Shown here one piece after another: positions 1-12,943 of a stretch of 64,000 nt of DNA. Positions within the stretch are counted from its first letter, which is position 1. Each line of letters starts with the position of its first letter. Under the pieces are notes generated by a model. That model was not told the origin of the DNA and did not search any database. It saw nothing but the letters and a program-made list of their open reading frames with translations. Origin of the DNA: Sepiola atlantica (Eukaryota > Mollusca > Cephalopoda > Sepiida > Sepiolidae); assembly GCA_963556195.1 (NCBI GenBank), contig CAUVYP010000583.1, forward strand, positions 310,001-374,000. Reading direction: 5' to 3'. The position numbers were made by a program, and so were the translations under genes.

Positions 1-24
1 TGAATTGTTGATTTATATGTTTTG

Positions 25-41
25 TTGTTAAATGTTAACAA
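25..41. repeat. Inverted repeat within each monomer (7-3-7), first copy
   Basis: The 17-bp segment TTGTTAA-ATG-TTAACAA has two perfectly complementary 7-bp arms around ATG. It contains GTTAAC, a 6-bp palindrome that is also the HpaI recognition sequence. The same element occurs in the large majority of monomers, so it recurs about every 49-50 bp. Variants fall mostly in the right arm: GTTTAC, GTCAAC, GTAAAC, GTTCAC, GTGTAC, GTAACC and TTTAAC. It could bind a dimeric protein or form a short hairpin in RNA or extruded DNA. The sequence alone cannot decide between these. Confidence 0.9.
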
Positions 42-49
42 TCATTACC

Positions 50-99
50 TTGAATTGTTGATTTATATGTTTTGTTGTTAAATGTTAACAATCATCACC
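50..99 (+). repeat. Reference 50-bp monomer (long form)
   Basis: This is a clean example of the 50-bp form, with three T before the ATATG stretch (GATTTATATG) and a TCACC ending. The window starts one base inside the preceding monomer (1-49), which ends TTACC. The long form differs from the 49-bp form by a single T. Long and short forms are interspersed in a fixed order that repeats with each higher-order unit. The length toggle and the T/C toggle in the last five bases therefore act as a two-bit label on each monomer. Confidence 0.95.
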
Positions 100-198
100 T
101 TAAATTGTTGATTGATATGTTTTGTTGTTAAATGTTAACAATCGTCACCTTGAATGGTTGATTATATGTTTTGTTGTTAAATGTTAACAATCATCACC

Positions 199-247
199 TT
201 GAATTGTTGATTATATGTTTTGTTGTTAAATGTTAACAATCATTACC
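199..247 (+). repeat. Reference 49-bp monomer (short form)
   Basis: This is a clean example of the more common 49-bp form (GATTATATG). Recurrent substitutions of this stretch elsewhere give GATTATTTG, GATTATACG, GAGTATATG, GATGATATG and GATTTCTTTG. The centre and 3' part (TTTTGTTGTT and AACAATCA) change much less. Three short monomers span 147 bp, about the length of nucleosome core DNA; whether that matters is inference. Confidence 0.95.
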
Positions 248-741
248 TTAAATTGTTGATTTATATGTTTTGTTGTTAAATGTTAACAATCATCACCTTG
301 AATTGTTGATTTCTTTGTTTTGTTGTTAAATGTTAACAATCATCACCTTGAATTGTTGATTATATGTTTTGTTGTTAAATGTTAACAATCATTACCTTGA
401 ATTGTTTATTTATATGTTTTGTTGTTAAATGTTAACAATCATCACCTTGAATTGTTGATTATATGTTTTGTTGTTAAATGTTAACAATCATTACCTTTAA
501 TTGTTGATTATATGTTTTGTTGTTAAATGTTAACAATCATCACCTTGAATTGTTGATTATATGTTTTGTTGTTAAATGTTAACAATCATTACTTTGAATT
601 GTTGATTATATGTTTTGTTGTTAAATGTTAACAATCATTACCTTGAATTGTTGATTATATGTTTTGTTGTTAAATGTTAACAATCATTACCTTGAATTGT
701 TGATTTATATGTTTTGTTGTTAAATATTAACAATCATTACC

Positions 742-789
742 TTGAATTGTTGATTTTACTTTTGTTGTTAAATGTTAACAATCATCACC
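742..789 (+). repeat. 48-bp deletion monomer (GATTTTACTTTTG type)
   Basis: This rare monomer has GATTTTACTTTTG in place of the usual GATTTATATGTTTTG and is 48 bp long. Its GATTTTAC segment starts at 752 here and recurs at 1541, 2331 and 6369, and again near 44.31, 44.46, 50.67, 50.96, 55.00, 56.18, 60.18 and 61.36 kb. In most copies the preceding monomer carries AAATATTAAC instead of AAATGTTAAC, so the pair travels together. It is one of the best markers for following unit copies. Confidence 0.93.
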
Positions 790-2580
790 TTGAATTGTTG
801 ATTTATATGTTTTGTTGTTAAATGTTAACAATCATCACCTTGAATTGTTGATTATATGTTTTGTTGTTAAATGTTAACAATCATTACCTTTAATTGTTGA
901 TTTATATGTTTTGTTGTTAAATGTTTACAATCATCACCTTGAATTGTTGATTATATGTTTTGTTGTTCAATGTTAACAATCATTACCTTGAATTGTTGAT
1001 TATATGTTTTGTTGTTAAATGTTAACAATCATTACCTTAAATTGTTGATTTATATGTTTTGTTGTTAAATGTTAACAATCATCACCTTGAATTGTTGATT
1101 TCTTTGTTTTGTTGTTAAATGTTAACAATCATCACCTTGAATTGTTGATTATATGTTTTGTTGTTAAATGTTAACAATCATTACCTTGAATTGTTTATTT
1201 ATATGTTTTGTTGTTAAATGTTAACAATCATCACCTTGAATTGTTGATTATATGTTTTGTTGTTAAATGTTAACAATCATTACCTTTAATTGTTGATTAT
1301 ATGTTTTGTTGTTAAATGTTAACAATCATCACCTTGAATTGTTGATTATATGTTTTGTTGTTAAATGTTAACAATCATTACTTTGAATTGTTGATTATAT
1401 GTTTTGTTGTTAAATGTTAACAATCATTACCTTGAATTGTTGATTATATGTTTTGTTGTTAAATGTTAACAATCATTACCTTGAATTGTTGATTTATATG
1501 TTTTGTTGTTAAATATTAACAATCATTACCTTGAATTGTTGATTTTACTTTTGTTGTTAAATGTTAACAATCATCACCTTGAATTGTTGATTTATATGTT
1601 TTGTTGTTAAATGTTAACAATCATTACCTTGAATTGTTGATTTATATGTTTTGTTGTTAAATGTTAACAATCATCACCTTAAATTGTTGATTGATATGTT
1701 TTGTTGTTAAATGTTAACAATCGTCACCTTGAATGGTTGATTATATGTTTTGTTGTTAAATGTTAACAATCATCACCTTGAATTGTTGATTATATGTTTT
1801 GTTGTTAAATGTTAACAATCATTACCTTAAATTGTTGATTTATATGTTTTGTTGTTAAATGTTAACAATCATCACCTTGAATTGTTGATTTCTTTGTTTT
1901 GTTGTTAAATGTTAACAATCATCACCTTGAATTGTTGATTATATGTTTTGTTGTTAAATGTTAACAATCATTACCTTGAATTGTTTATTTATATGTTTTG
2001 TTGTTAAATGTTAACAATCATCACCTTGAATTGTTGATTATATGTTTTGTTGTTAAATGTTAACAATCATTACCTTTAATTGTTGATTATATGTTTTGTT
2101 GTTAAATGTTAACAATCATCACCTTGAATTGTTGATTATATGTTTTGTTGTTAAATGTTAACAATCATTACTTTGAATTGTTGATTATATGTTTTGTTGT
2201 TAAATGTTAACAATCATTACCTTGAATTGTTGATTATATGTTTTGTTGTTAAATGTTAACAATCATTACCTTGAATTGTTGATTTATATGTTTTGTTGTT
2301 AAATATTAACAATCATTACCTTGAATTGTTGATTTTACTTTTGTTGTTAAATGTTAACAATCATCACCTTGAATTGTTGATTTATATGTTTTGTTGTTAA
2401 ATGTTAACAATCATTACCTTGAATTGTTGATTTATATGTTTTGTTGTTAAATGTTAACAATCATCACCTTAAATTGTTGATTGATATGTTTTGTTGTTAA
2501 ATGTTAACAATCGTCACCTTGAATGGTTGATTATATGTTTTGTTGTTAAATGTTAACAATCATCACCTTGAATTGTTGAT

Positions 2581-5500
2581 TAAATTTTTTGTTGTTAAAT
2601 GTTAACAATCATTACCTTGAATTGTTGATTATATGTTTTGTTGTTCAATGTTAACAATCATTACCTTGAATTGTTGATTTATATGTTTTGTTGTTTAATG
2701 TTAACAATCATCACCTTGAATTGTTGATTATATGTTTTGTTGTTAAATGTTAACAATCATCACCTTGAATTGTTGATTATATGTTTTGTTGTTAAATGTT
2801 AACAATCATCACCTTGAATTGTTGATTATATGTTTTGTTGTTAAATGTTTACAATCATCACCTTGAATTGTTGATTATTTGTTTTGTTGTTAAATGTTAA
2901 CAATCATTACCTTGAATTGTTGATTATTTGTTTTGTTGTTAAATGTTAACAATCATTACCTTGAATTGTTGATTATATGTTTTGTTGTTAAATGTTAACA
3001 ATCATCACCTTGAATTGTTGATTATATGTTTTGTTGTTAAATGTTAACAATCATCACCTTGAATTGTTGATTATATGTTTTGTTGTTAAATGTTAACAAT
3101 CATTACCTTGAATTGTTGATTTATATGTTTTGTTGTTAAATGTTAACAATCATCACCTTGAATTGTTGATTATATGTTTTGTTGTTAAATGTTTACAATC
3201 ATCACCTTGAATTGTTGATGATATGATTTGTTGTTAAATGTTAACAATCATTACCTTGAATTGTTGATTATATGTTTTGTTGTTAAATGTTAACAATCAT
3301 CACCTTGAATTGTTGATTTCTTTGTTTTGTTGTTAAATGTTAACAATCATCACCTTGAATTGTTGATTATATATTTTGTTGTTAAATGTTAACAATCATT
3401 ACCTTGAATTGTTTATTTATATTTTTGTTGTTAAATGTTAACAATCATCACCTTGAATTGTTGAGTATATGTTTTGTTGTTAAATGTTAACAATCATTAC
3501 CTTGAATTGTTGATTATATGTTTTGTTGTTAAATTTTAACAATCATTACCTTTAATTGTTGATTATATGTTTTGTTGTTAAATGTTAACAATCATCACCT
3601 TGAATTGTTGATTATATGTTTTGTTGTTAAATGTTAACAATCATTACCTTGAATTGTTGATTATATGTTTTGTTGTTAAATGTTAACAATCATTACTTTG
3701 AATTGTTGATTATATGTTTTGTTGTTAAATGTTAACAATCATTACCTTGAATTGTTTATTTATATGTTTTCTTGTTAAATGTTAACAATCATTACCTTGA
3801 ATTGTTGATTATACGTTTTGTTGTTAAATGTTAACAATCATCACCTTGAATTGTTGATTTATATGTTTTGTTGTTAAATGTTAACAATCATTACCTTGAA
3901 TTGTTGATTTATATGTTTTGTTGTTAAATGTTAACAATCATCACCTTGAATTGTTGATTTATATGTATTGTTGTTAAATGTTAACAATCATCACCTTGAA
4001 TTGTTGATTATATGTTTTGTTGTTAAATGTTAACAATCATCACCTTGAATTGTTGATTATATGTTTTTTTGTTAAATGTTAACAATCATTACCTTGAATT
4101 GTTGATTATATGTTTTGTTGTTCAATGTTAACAATCATTACCTTGAATTGTTGATTTATATGTTTTGTTGTTTAATGTTAACAATCATCACCTTGAATTG
4201 TTGATTATATGTTTTGTTGTTAAATGTTAACAATCATCACCTTGAATTGTTGATTATATGTTTTGTTGTTAAATGTTAACAATCATCACCTTGAATTGTT
4301 GATTATATGTTTTGTTGTTAAATGTTTACAATCATCACCTTGAATTGTTGATTATTTGTTTTGTTGTTAAATGTTAACAATCATTACCTTGAATTGTTGA
4401 TTATTTGTTTTGTTGTTAAATGTTAACAATCATTACCTTGAATTGTTGATTATATGTTTTGTTGTTAAATGTTAACAATCATCACCTTTAATGGTTTATT
4501 ATATGTTTTGTTGTTAAATGTTTACAATCATCACCTTGAATTGTTGATTATATGTTTTGTTGTTAAATGTTAACAATCATTACCTTGAATTGTTGATTTA
4601 TATGTTTTGTTGTTAAATGTTAACAATCATCACCTTGAATTGTTGATTATATGTTTTGTTGTTAAATGTTTACAATCATCACCTTGAATTGTTGATGATA
4701 TGATTTGTTGTTAAATGTTAACAATCATTACCTTGAATTGTTGATTATATGTTTTGTTGTTAAATGTTAACAATGATTACCTTGGATTGTTGATTATATG
4801 TTTTGTTGTTAAATTTTAACAATCATTACCTTTAATTGTTGATTATATGTTTTGTTGTTAAATGTTAACAATCATAACCTTGAATTGTTGATTTATATGT
4901 TTTGTTGTTAAATGTTAACAATCATCACCTTGAATTGTTGATTATATGTTTTGTTGTTAAATGTTAACAATCATTACCTTTAATTGTTGATTATATGTTT
5001 TGTTGTTAAATGTTAACAATCATCACCTTGAATTGTTGATTATATGTTTTGTTGTTAAATGTTAACAATCATTACCTTGAATTGTTGATTATATGTTTTG
5101 TTGTTAAATGTTAACAATCATTACTTTGAATTGTTGATTATATGTTTTGTTGTTAAATGTTAACAATCATTACCTTGAATTGTTTATTTATATGTTTTCT
5201 TGTTAAATGTTAACAATCATTACCTTGAATTGTTGATTATACGTTTTGTTGTTAAATGTTAACAATCATCACCTTGAATTGTTGATTTATATGTTTTGTT
5301 GTTAAATGTTAACAATCATTACCTTGAATTGTTGATTTATATGTTTTGTTGTTAAATGTTAACAATCATCACCTTGAATTGTTGATTTATATGTATTGTT
5401 GTTAAATGTTAACAATCATCACCTTGAATTGTTGATTATATGTTTTGTTGTTAAATGTTAACAATCATCACCTTGAATTGTTGATTATATGTTTTTTTGT

Positions 5501-5935
5501 TAAATGTTAACAATCATTACCTTGAATTGTTGATTATATGTTTTGTTGTTCAATGTTAACAATCATTACCTTGAATTGTTGATTTATATGTTTTGTTGTT
5601 TAATGTTAACAATCATCACCTTGAATTGTTGATTATATGTTTTGTTGTTAAATGTTAACAATCATCACCTTGAATTGTTGATTATATGTTTTGTTGTTAA
5701 ATGTTAACAATCATCACCTTGAATTGTTGATTATATGTTTTGTTGTTAAATGTTTACAATCATCACCTTGAATTGTTGATTATTTGTTTTGTTGTTAAAT
5801 GTTAACAATCATTACCTTGAATTGTTGATTATTTGTTTTGTTGTTAAATGTTAACAATCATTACCTTGAATTGTTGATTATATGTTTTGTTGTTAAATGT
5901 TAACAATCATCACCTTTAATGGTTTATTATATGTT
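2581..5935 (+). repeat. 1,428/1,477-bp higher-order unit, tandem copies
   Basis: The variant TTCAATG occurs at 2644, 4121 and 5549 (spacings 1,477 and 1,428). The TTTTCTTG marker at about 3771 recurs at 5199 (1,428). The two spacings differ by 49 bp, one monomer gained or lost. A TTTAATGGTTTATT monomer near 4490 recurs at 5918 in the last copy. The region therefore holds two full copies and part of a third. It ends where markers of the 790-bp unit reappear at about 5.94 kb. Confidence 0.87.
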
Positions 5936-6569
5936 TTGTTGTTAAATGTTAACAATCATCACCTTGAATTGTTGATTTCTTTGTTTTGTTGTTAAATGTT
6001 AACAATCATCACCTTGAATTGTTGATTATATGTTTTGTTGTTAAATGTTAACAATCATTACCTTGAATTGTTTATTTATATGTTTTGTTGTTAAATGTTA
6101 ACAATCATCACCTTGAATTGTTGATTATATGTTTTGTTGTTAAATGTTAACAATCATTACCTTTAATTGTTGATTATATGTTTTGTTGTTAAATGTTAAC
6201 AATCATCACCTTGAATTGTTGATTATATGTTTTGTTGTTAAATGTTAACAATCATTACCTTGAATTGTTGATTATATGTTTTGTTGTTAAATGTTAACAA
6301 TCATTACCTTGAATTGTTGATTTATATGTTTTGTTGTTAAATATTAACAATCATTACTTTGAATTGTTGATTTTACTTTTGTTGTTAAATGTTAACAATC
6401 ATCACCTTAAATTGTTGATTGATATGTTTTGTTGTTAAATGTTAACAATCGTCACCTTGAATTGTTGATTATATGTTTTGTTGTTAAATGTTAACAATCA
6501 TCACCTTGAATTGTTGATTATATGTTTTGTTGTTAAATGTTAACAATCATTACCTTGAATTGTTGATTA
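5936..6569 (+). repeat. Derivative of the 790-bp unit inside the 1.4-kb unit region
   Basis: Markers of the left-hand 790-bp unit return in order: GATTTCTTTG at 5974, GATTTTAC at 6369, then a TTAAATTGTTGATTGATATG monomer and the ATCGTCACC ending near 6.45 kb. The distance between the first two markers is 395 bp against 444 bp in the first unit, so one monomer is missing. The monomers normally found between GATTTTAC and TTAAATTG are also absent. It is best read as a shortened 790-bp unit caught between copies of the 1.4-kb unit. Confidence 0.82.
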
Positions 6570-8370
6570 TATGTTTTGTTGTTCAATGTTAACAATCATT
6601 ACCTTGAATTGTTGATTTATATGTTTTGTTGTTTAATGTTAACAATCATCACCTTGAATTGTTGATTATATGTTTTGTTGTTAAATGTTAACAATCATCA
6701 CCTTGAATTGTTGATTATATGTTTTGTTGTTAAATGTTAACAATCATCACCTTGAATTGTTGATTATATGTTTTGTTGTTAAATGTTTACAATCATCACC
6801 TTGAATTGTTGATTATTTGTTTTGTTGTTAAATGTTAACAATCATTACCTTGAATTGTTGATTATTTGTTTTGTTGTTAAATGTTAACAATCATTACCTT
6901 GAATTGTTGATTATATGTTTTGTTGTTAAATGTTAACAATCATCACCTTTAATTGTTGATTATATGTTTTGTTGTTAAATGTTAACAATCATCACCTTGA
7001 ATTGTTGATTATATGTTTTGTTGTTAAATGTTAACAATCATTACCTTGAATTGTTGATTTATATGTTTTGTTGTTAAATGTTAACAATCATCACCTTGAA
7101 TTGTTGATTATATGTTTTGTTGTTAAATGTTTACAATCATCACCTTGAATTGTTGATGATATGATTTGTTGTTAAATGTTAACAATCATTACCTTGAATT
7201 GTTGATTATATGTTTTGTTGTTAAATGTTAACAATCATCACCTTGAATTGTTGATTTCTTTGTTTTGTTGTTAAATGTTAACAATCATCACCTTGAATTG
7301 TTGATGATATATTTTGTTGTTAAATGTTAACAATCATTACCTTGAATTGTTTATTTATATTTTTGTTGTTAAATGTTAACAATCATCACCTTGAATTGTT
7401 GAGTATATGTTTTGTTGTTAAATGTTAACAATCATTACCTTGAATTGTTGATTATATGTTTTGTTGTTAAATTTTAACAATCATTACCTTTAATTGTTGA
7501 TTATATGTTTTGTTGTTAAATGTTAACAATCATCACCTTGAATTGTTGATTATATGTTTTGTTGTTAAATGTTAACAATCATTACCTTGAATTGTTGATT
7601 ATATGTTTTGTTGTTAAATGTTAACAATCATTACTTTGAATTGTTGATTATATGTTTTGTTGTTAAATGTTAACAATCATTACCTTGAATTGTTTATTTA
7701 TATGTTTTCTTGTTAAATGTTAACAATCGTTACCTTGAATTGTTGATTATACGTTTTGTTGTTAAATGTTAACAATCATCACCTTGAATTGTTGATTTAT
7801 ATGTTTTGTTGTTAAATGTTAACAATCATTACCTTGAATTGTTGATTTATATGTTTTGTTGTTAAATGTTAACAATCATCACCTTGAATTGTTGATTTAT
7901 ATGTTTTGTTGTTAAATGTTAACAATCATCACCTTGAATTGTTGATTATATGTTTTGTTGTTAAATGTTAACAATCATCACCTTGAATTGTTGATTATAT
8001 GTTTTTTTGTTAAATGTTAACAATCATTACCTTGAATTGTTGATTATATGTTTTGTTGTTCAATGTTAACAATCATTACCTTGAATTGTTGATTTATATG
8101 TTTTGTTGTTTAATGTTAACAATCATCACCTTGAATTGTTGATTATATGTTTTGTTGTTAAATGTTAACAATCATCACCTTGAATTGTTGATTATATGTT
8201 TTGTTGTTAAATGTTAACAATCATCACCTTGAATTGTTGATTATATGTTTTGTTGTTAAATGTTTACAATCATCACCTTGAATTGTTGATTATTTGTTTT
8301 GTTGTTAAATGTTAACAATCATTACCTTGAATTGTTGATTATTTGTTTTGTTGTTAAATGTTAACAATCA
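6570..8370 (+). repeat. Copy of 2.63-4.43 kb at offset 3,938 bp
   Basis: Four independent markers align with 2.63-4.43 kb at the same offset of 3,938 bp: TTCAATG (2644 and 6582, 4121 and 8059), GATTTCTTTG (3315 and 7253) and TTTTCTTG (3771 and 7709). The match breaks near 8.37 kb, where the monomer order changes. A small difference is visible near 7.30 kb, where the copy reads GATGATATATTTTG rather than GATTATATATTTTG. Confidence 0.88.
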
Positions 8371-9897
8371 TCACCTTGAATTGTTGATTATATGTTTTGT
8401 TGTTAAATGTTAACAATCATTACCTTGAATTGTTGATTATATGTTTTGTTGTTCAATGTTAACAATCATTACCTTGAATTGTTGATTATTTGTTTTGTTG
8501 TTAAATGTTAACAATCATTACCTTGAATTGTTGATTATATGTTTTGTTGTTAAATGTTAACAATCATCACCTTTAATTGTTTATTATATGTTTTGTTGTT
8601 AAATGTTTACAATCATCACCTTGAATTGTTGATTATATGTTTTGTTGTTAAATGTTAACAATCATTACCTTGAATTGTTGATTTATATGTTTTGTTGTTA
8701 AATGTTAACAATCATCACCTTGAATTGTTGATTATATGTTTTGTTGTTAAATGTTTACAATCATCACCTTGAATTGTTGATGATATGATTTGTTGTTAAA
8801 TGTTAACAATCATTACCTTGAATTGTTGATTATATGTTTTGTTGTTAAATGTTAACAATCATCACCTTGAATTGTTGATTTATATGTTTTGTTGTTAAAT
8901 GTTAACAATCATCACCTTGAATTGTTGATTATATGTTTTGTTGTTAAATGTTAACAATCATCACCTTGAATTGTTGATGATATGATTTGTTGTTAAATGT
9001 TAACAATCATTACCTTGAATTGTTGATTATATGTTTTGTTGTTAAATGTTAACAATCATTACCTTTAATTGTTGATTATAGGTTTTGTTGTTAAATGTTA
9101 ACAATCATCACCTTAAATTGGTGATTATAGGTTTTGTTGTTAAATGTTAACAATCATCACCTTGAATTGTTGATTATATGTTTTGTTGTTAAATGTTAAC
9201 AATCATTACCTTGAATTGTTGATTATATGTTTTGTTGTTAAATGTTAACAATCATTACCTTTAATTGTTGATTATATGTTTTGTTGTTAAATGTTAACAA
9301 TCATCACCTTGAATTGTTGATTTATATGTTTTGTTGTTAAATGTTAACAATCATTACCTTGAATTGTTGATTATATGTTTTGTTGTTAAATGTTAACAAT
9401 CATTACCTTGAATTGTTGATTATATGTTTTGTTGTTAAATGTCAACAATCATTACCTTGAATTGTTTATTTATATGTTTTGTTGTTAAATGTTAACAATC
9501 ATCACCTTGAATTGTTGATTATATGTTTTGTTGGTAAATGTTAACAATAATCACCTTGAATTGTTGATTATATGTTTTGTTGTTAAATGTTAACAATCAT
9601 CACCTTGAATTGTTGATTATATGTTTTGTTGTTAAATGTAAACAATCATTACCTTGAATTGTTGATTTATATGTTTTGTTGTTAAATGTTAACAATCATC
9701 ACCTTAAATTGTTGATTATATGTTTTGTTGTTAAATGTTAACAATCATCACCTTGAAGTGTTGATTATATGTTTTGTTGTTAAATGTTAACAATCATTAC
9801 CTTGAATTGTTTATTTATATGTTTTGTTGTTAAATGTTAACAATCATCACCTTGAATTGTTGATTATATGTTTTGTTGTTAAATGTTAACAATCATT
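8371..9897 (+). repeat. Mosaic satellite segment without a clear single parent
   Basis: The monomers are normal but their order does not match one neighbouring unit throughout. Recognisable pieces include two GATGATATGATTTG monomers (near 8.78 and 8.98 kb), two GATTATAGG monomers (9.07-9.13 kb), a TTGGTAAATG variant at about 9.53 kb and a unique-looking GAAGTGTTG at 9755. The last recurs only at 13,059. The piece from about 9.63 to 9.92 kb matches 12.94-13.23 kb at offset 3,304. Confidence 0.8.
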
Positions 9898-12800
9898 ACC
9901 TTGAATTGTTGATTATATGTTTTGTTGTTAAATGTTAACAATCATTACCTTGAATTGTTGATTATATGTTTTGTTGTTCAATGTTAACAATCATTACCTT
10001 GAATTGTTGATTTATATGTTTTGTTGTTTAATGTTAACAATCATCACCTTGAATTGTTGATTATATGTTTTGTTGTTAAATGTTAACAATCATCACCTTG
10101 AATTGTTGATTATATGTTTTGTTGTTAAATGTTAACAATCATCACCTTGAATTGTTGATTATATGTTTTGTTGTTAAATGTTTACAATCATCACCTTGAA
10201 TTGTTGATTATTTGTTTTGTTGTTAAATGTTAACAATCATTACCTTGAATTGTTGATTATATGTTTTGTTGTTAAATGTTAACAATCATTACCTTGAATT
10301 GTTGATTATATGTTTTGTTGTTAAATGTCAACAATCATTACCTTGAATTGTTTATTTATATGTTTTGTTGTTAAATGTTAACAATCATCACCTTGAATTG
10401 TTGATTATATGTTTTGTTGTTAAATGTTAACAATCATCACCTTGAATTGTTGATTATATGTTTTGTTGTTAAATGTAAACAATCATTACCTTGAATTGTT
10501 GATTTATATGTTTTGTTGTTAAATGTTAACAATCATCACCTTAAATTGTTGATTATATGTTTTGTTGTTAAATGTTAACAATCATCACCTTGAATTGTTG
10601 ATTATATGTTTTGTTGTTAAATGTTAACAATCATTACCTTGAATTGTTTATTTATATGTTTTGTTGTTAAATGTTAACAATCATCACCTTGAATTGTTGA
10701 TTATATGTTTTGTTGTTAAATGTTAACAATCATTACCTTGAATTGTTGATTATATGTTTTGTTGTTAAATTTTAACAATCATTACCTTTAATTGTTGATT
10801 ATATGTTTTGTTGTTAAATGTTAACAATCATCACCTTGAATTGTTGATTATATGTTTTGTTGTTAAATGTTAACAATCATTACCTTGAATTGTTGATTAT
10901 ATGTTTTGTTGTTAAATGTTAACAAACATTACCTTGAATTGTTGATTATATGTTTTGTTGTTAAATGTTAACAATCATTACCTTGAATTGTTTATTTATA
11001 TGTTTTGTTGTTAAATGTTAACAATCATTACCTTGAATTGTTGATTATACGTTTTGTTGTTAAATGTTAACAATCATCACCTTGAATTGTTGATTTATAT
11101 GTTTTGTTGTTAAATGTTAACAATCATCACCTTGAATTGTTGATTTATATGTTTTGTTGTTAAATGTTAACAATCATCACCTTGAATTGTTGATTTATAT
11201 GTTTTGTTGTTAAATGTTAACAATCATCACCTTGAATTGTTGATTATATGTTTTGTTGTTAAATGTTAACAATCATCACCTTGAATTGTTGATTATATGT
11301 TTTGTTGTTAAATGTTAACAATCATCACCTTGAATTGTTGATTATATGTTTTGTTGTTAAATGTTAACAATAATCACCTTGAATTGTTGATTATATGTTT
11401 TGTTGTTAAATGTTAACAATCATCACCTTGAATTGTTGATTATATGTTTTGTTGTTAAATGTAAACAATCATTACCTTGAATTGTTGATTTATATGTTTT
11501 GTTGTTAAATGTTAACAATCATCACCTTGAATTGTTGATTATATGTTTTGTTGTTAAATGTTAACAATCATCACCTTGAATTGTTGATTATATGTTTTGT
11601 TGTTAAATGTTAACAATCATTACCTTTAATTGTTGATTTATATGTTTTGTTGTTAAATGTTAACAATCATCACCTTGAATTGTTGATTATATGTTTTGTT
11701 GTTCAATGTTAACAATCATTACCTTGAATTGTTGATTATATGTTTTGTTGTTAAATGTTAACAATCATTACCTTAAATTGTTGATTTATATGTTTTGTTG
11801 TTAAATGTTAACAATCATCACCTTGAATTGTTGATTTCTTTGTTTTGTTGTTAAATGTTAACAATCATCACCTTGAATTGTTGATTATATGTTTTGTTGT
11901 TAAATGTTAACAATCATTACCTTGAATTGTTTATTTATATGTTTTGTTGTTAAATGTTAACAATCATCACCTTGAATTGTTGATTATATGTTTTGTTGTT
12001 AAATGTTAACAATCATTACCTTGAATTGTTGATTATATGTTTTGTTGTTAAATTTTAACAATCATCACCTTGAATTGTTGATTATATGTTTTGTTGTTAA
12101 ATGTTAACAATCATTACCTTGAATTGTTTATTTATATTTTTTGTTGTTAAATGTTAACAATCATCACCTTGAATTGTTGAGTATATGTTTTGTTGTTAAA
12201 TGTTAACAATCATTACCTTGAATTGTTGATTATATGTTTTGTTGTTAAATTTTAACAATCATTACCTTTAATTGTTGATTATATGTTTTGTTGTTAAATG
12301 TTAACAATCATCACCTTGAATTGTTGATTATATGTTTTGTTGTTAAATGTTAACAATCATTACCTTGAATTGTTGATTATATGTTTTGTTGTTAAATGTT
12401 AACAATCATTACTTTGAATTGTTGATTATATGTTTTGTTGTTAAATGTTAACAATCATTACCTTGAATTGTTTATTTATATGTTTTCTTGTTAAATGTTA
12501 ACAATCATTACCTTGAATTGTTGATTATACGTTTTGTTGTTAAATGTTAACAATCATCACCTTGAATTGTTGATTTATATGTTTTGTTGTTAAATGTTAA
12601 CAATCATTACCTTGAATTGTTGATTTATATGTTTTGTTGTTAAATGTTAACAATCATCACCTTGAATTCTTGATTTATATGTTTTGTTGTTAAATGTTAA
12701 CAATCATCACCTTGAATTGTTGATTATATGTTTTGTTGTTCAATGTTAACAATCATTACCTTGAATTGTTGATTTATATGTTTTGTTGTTTAATGTTAAC

Positions 12801-12943
12801 AATCATCACCTTGAATTGTTGATTATATGTTTTGTTGTTAAATGTTAACAATCATCACCTTGAATTGTTGATTATATGTTTTGTTGTTAAATGTTAACAA
12901 TCATCACCTTGAATTGTTGATTATATGTTTTGTTGTTAAATGT
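9898..12943 (+). repeat. Long-unit copy 1, offset 5,424 bp
   Basis: This block aligns with 15,322-18,367 at a constant 5,424 bp. Supporting markers are TTCAATG (9977 and 15401), AACAAACATT (10921 and 16345), GTAAAC near 11.46 and 16.88 kb, GATTTCTTTG (11833 and 17257) and the GAATTCTTG monomer (12662 and 18086). Alignment fails at 9897 (T against C) and at 12944 (GTAAAC against GTTTAC). Its right part is also shared with the block at 24.1 kb, giving a three-way match. Confidence 0.9.

Larger units (their letters stand above)
1..2580 (+). repeat. 790-bp higher-order unit (16 monomers), three copies plus a partial fourth
   Basis: The marker GATTTCTTTG starts at 308, 1097 and 1887, and GATTTTAC at 752, 1541 and 2331, giving a period of 789-790 bp. 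GAATGGTTG is at 152, 1731 and 2521. It is missing from the second copy because the first five or so monomers there (about 790-1040) belong to a different variant set. Copies run about 1-789, 790-1579 and 1580-2369. A partial copy follows to about 2580, where a monomer with GATTAAATTTTTTG marks the change to another unit. The mixed second copy looks like conversion or unequal exchange inside the array. Confidence 0.9.

Noticed and set aside
3410..3435. Frameshift-like loss in TTTATATTTTTG, possibly an assembly homopolymer error
   Set aside because: The same short form recurs at about 7.36 kb in the 3,938-bp copy, and other copies have one more T (near 12.13 and 17.56 kb), so it is more likely a real inherited microindel; a sequencing error is not fully excluded.
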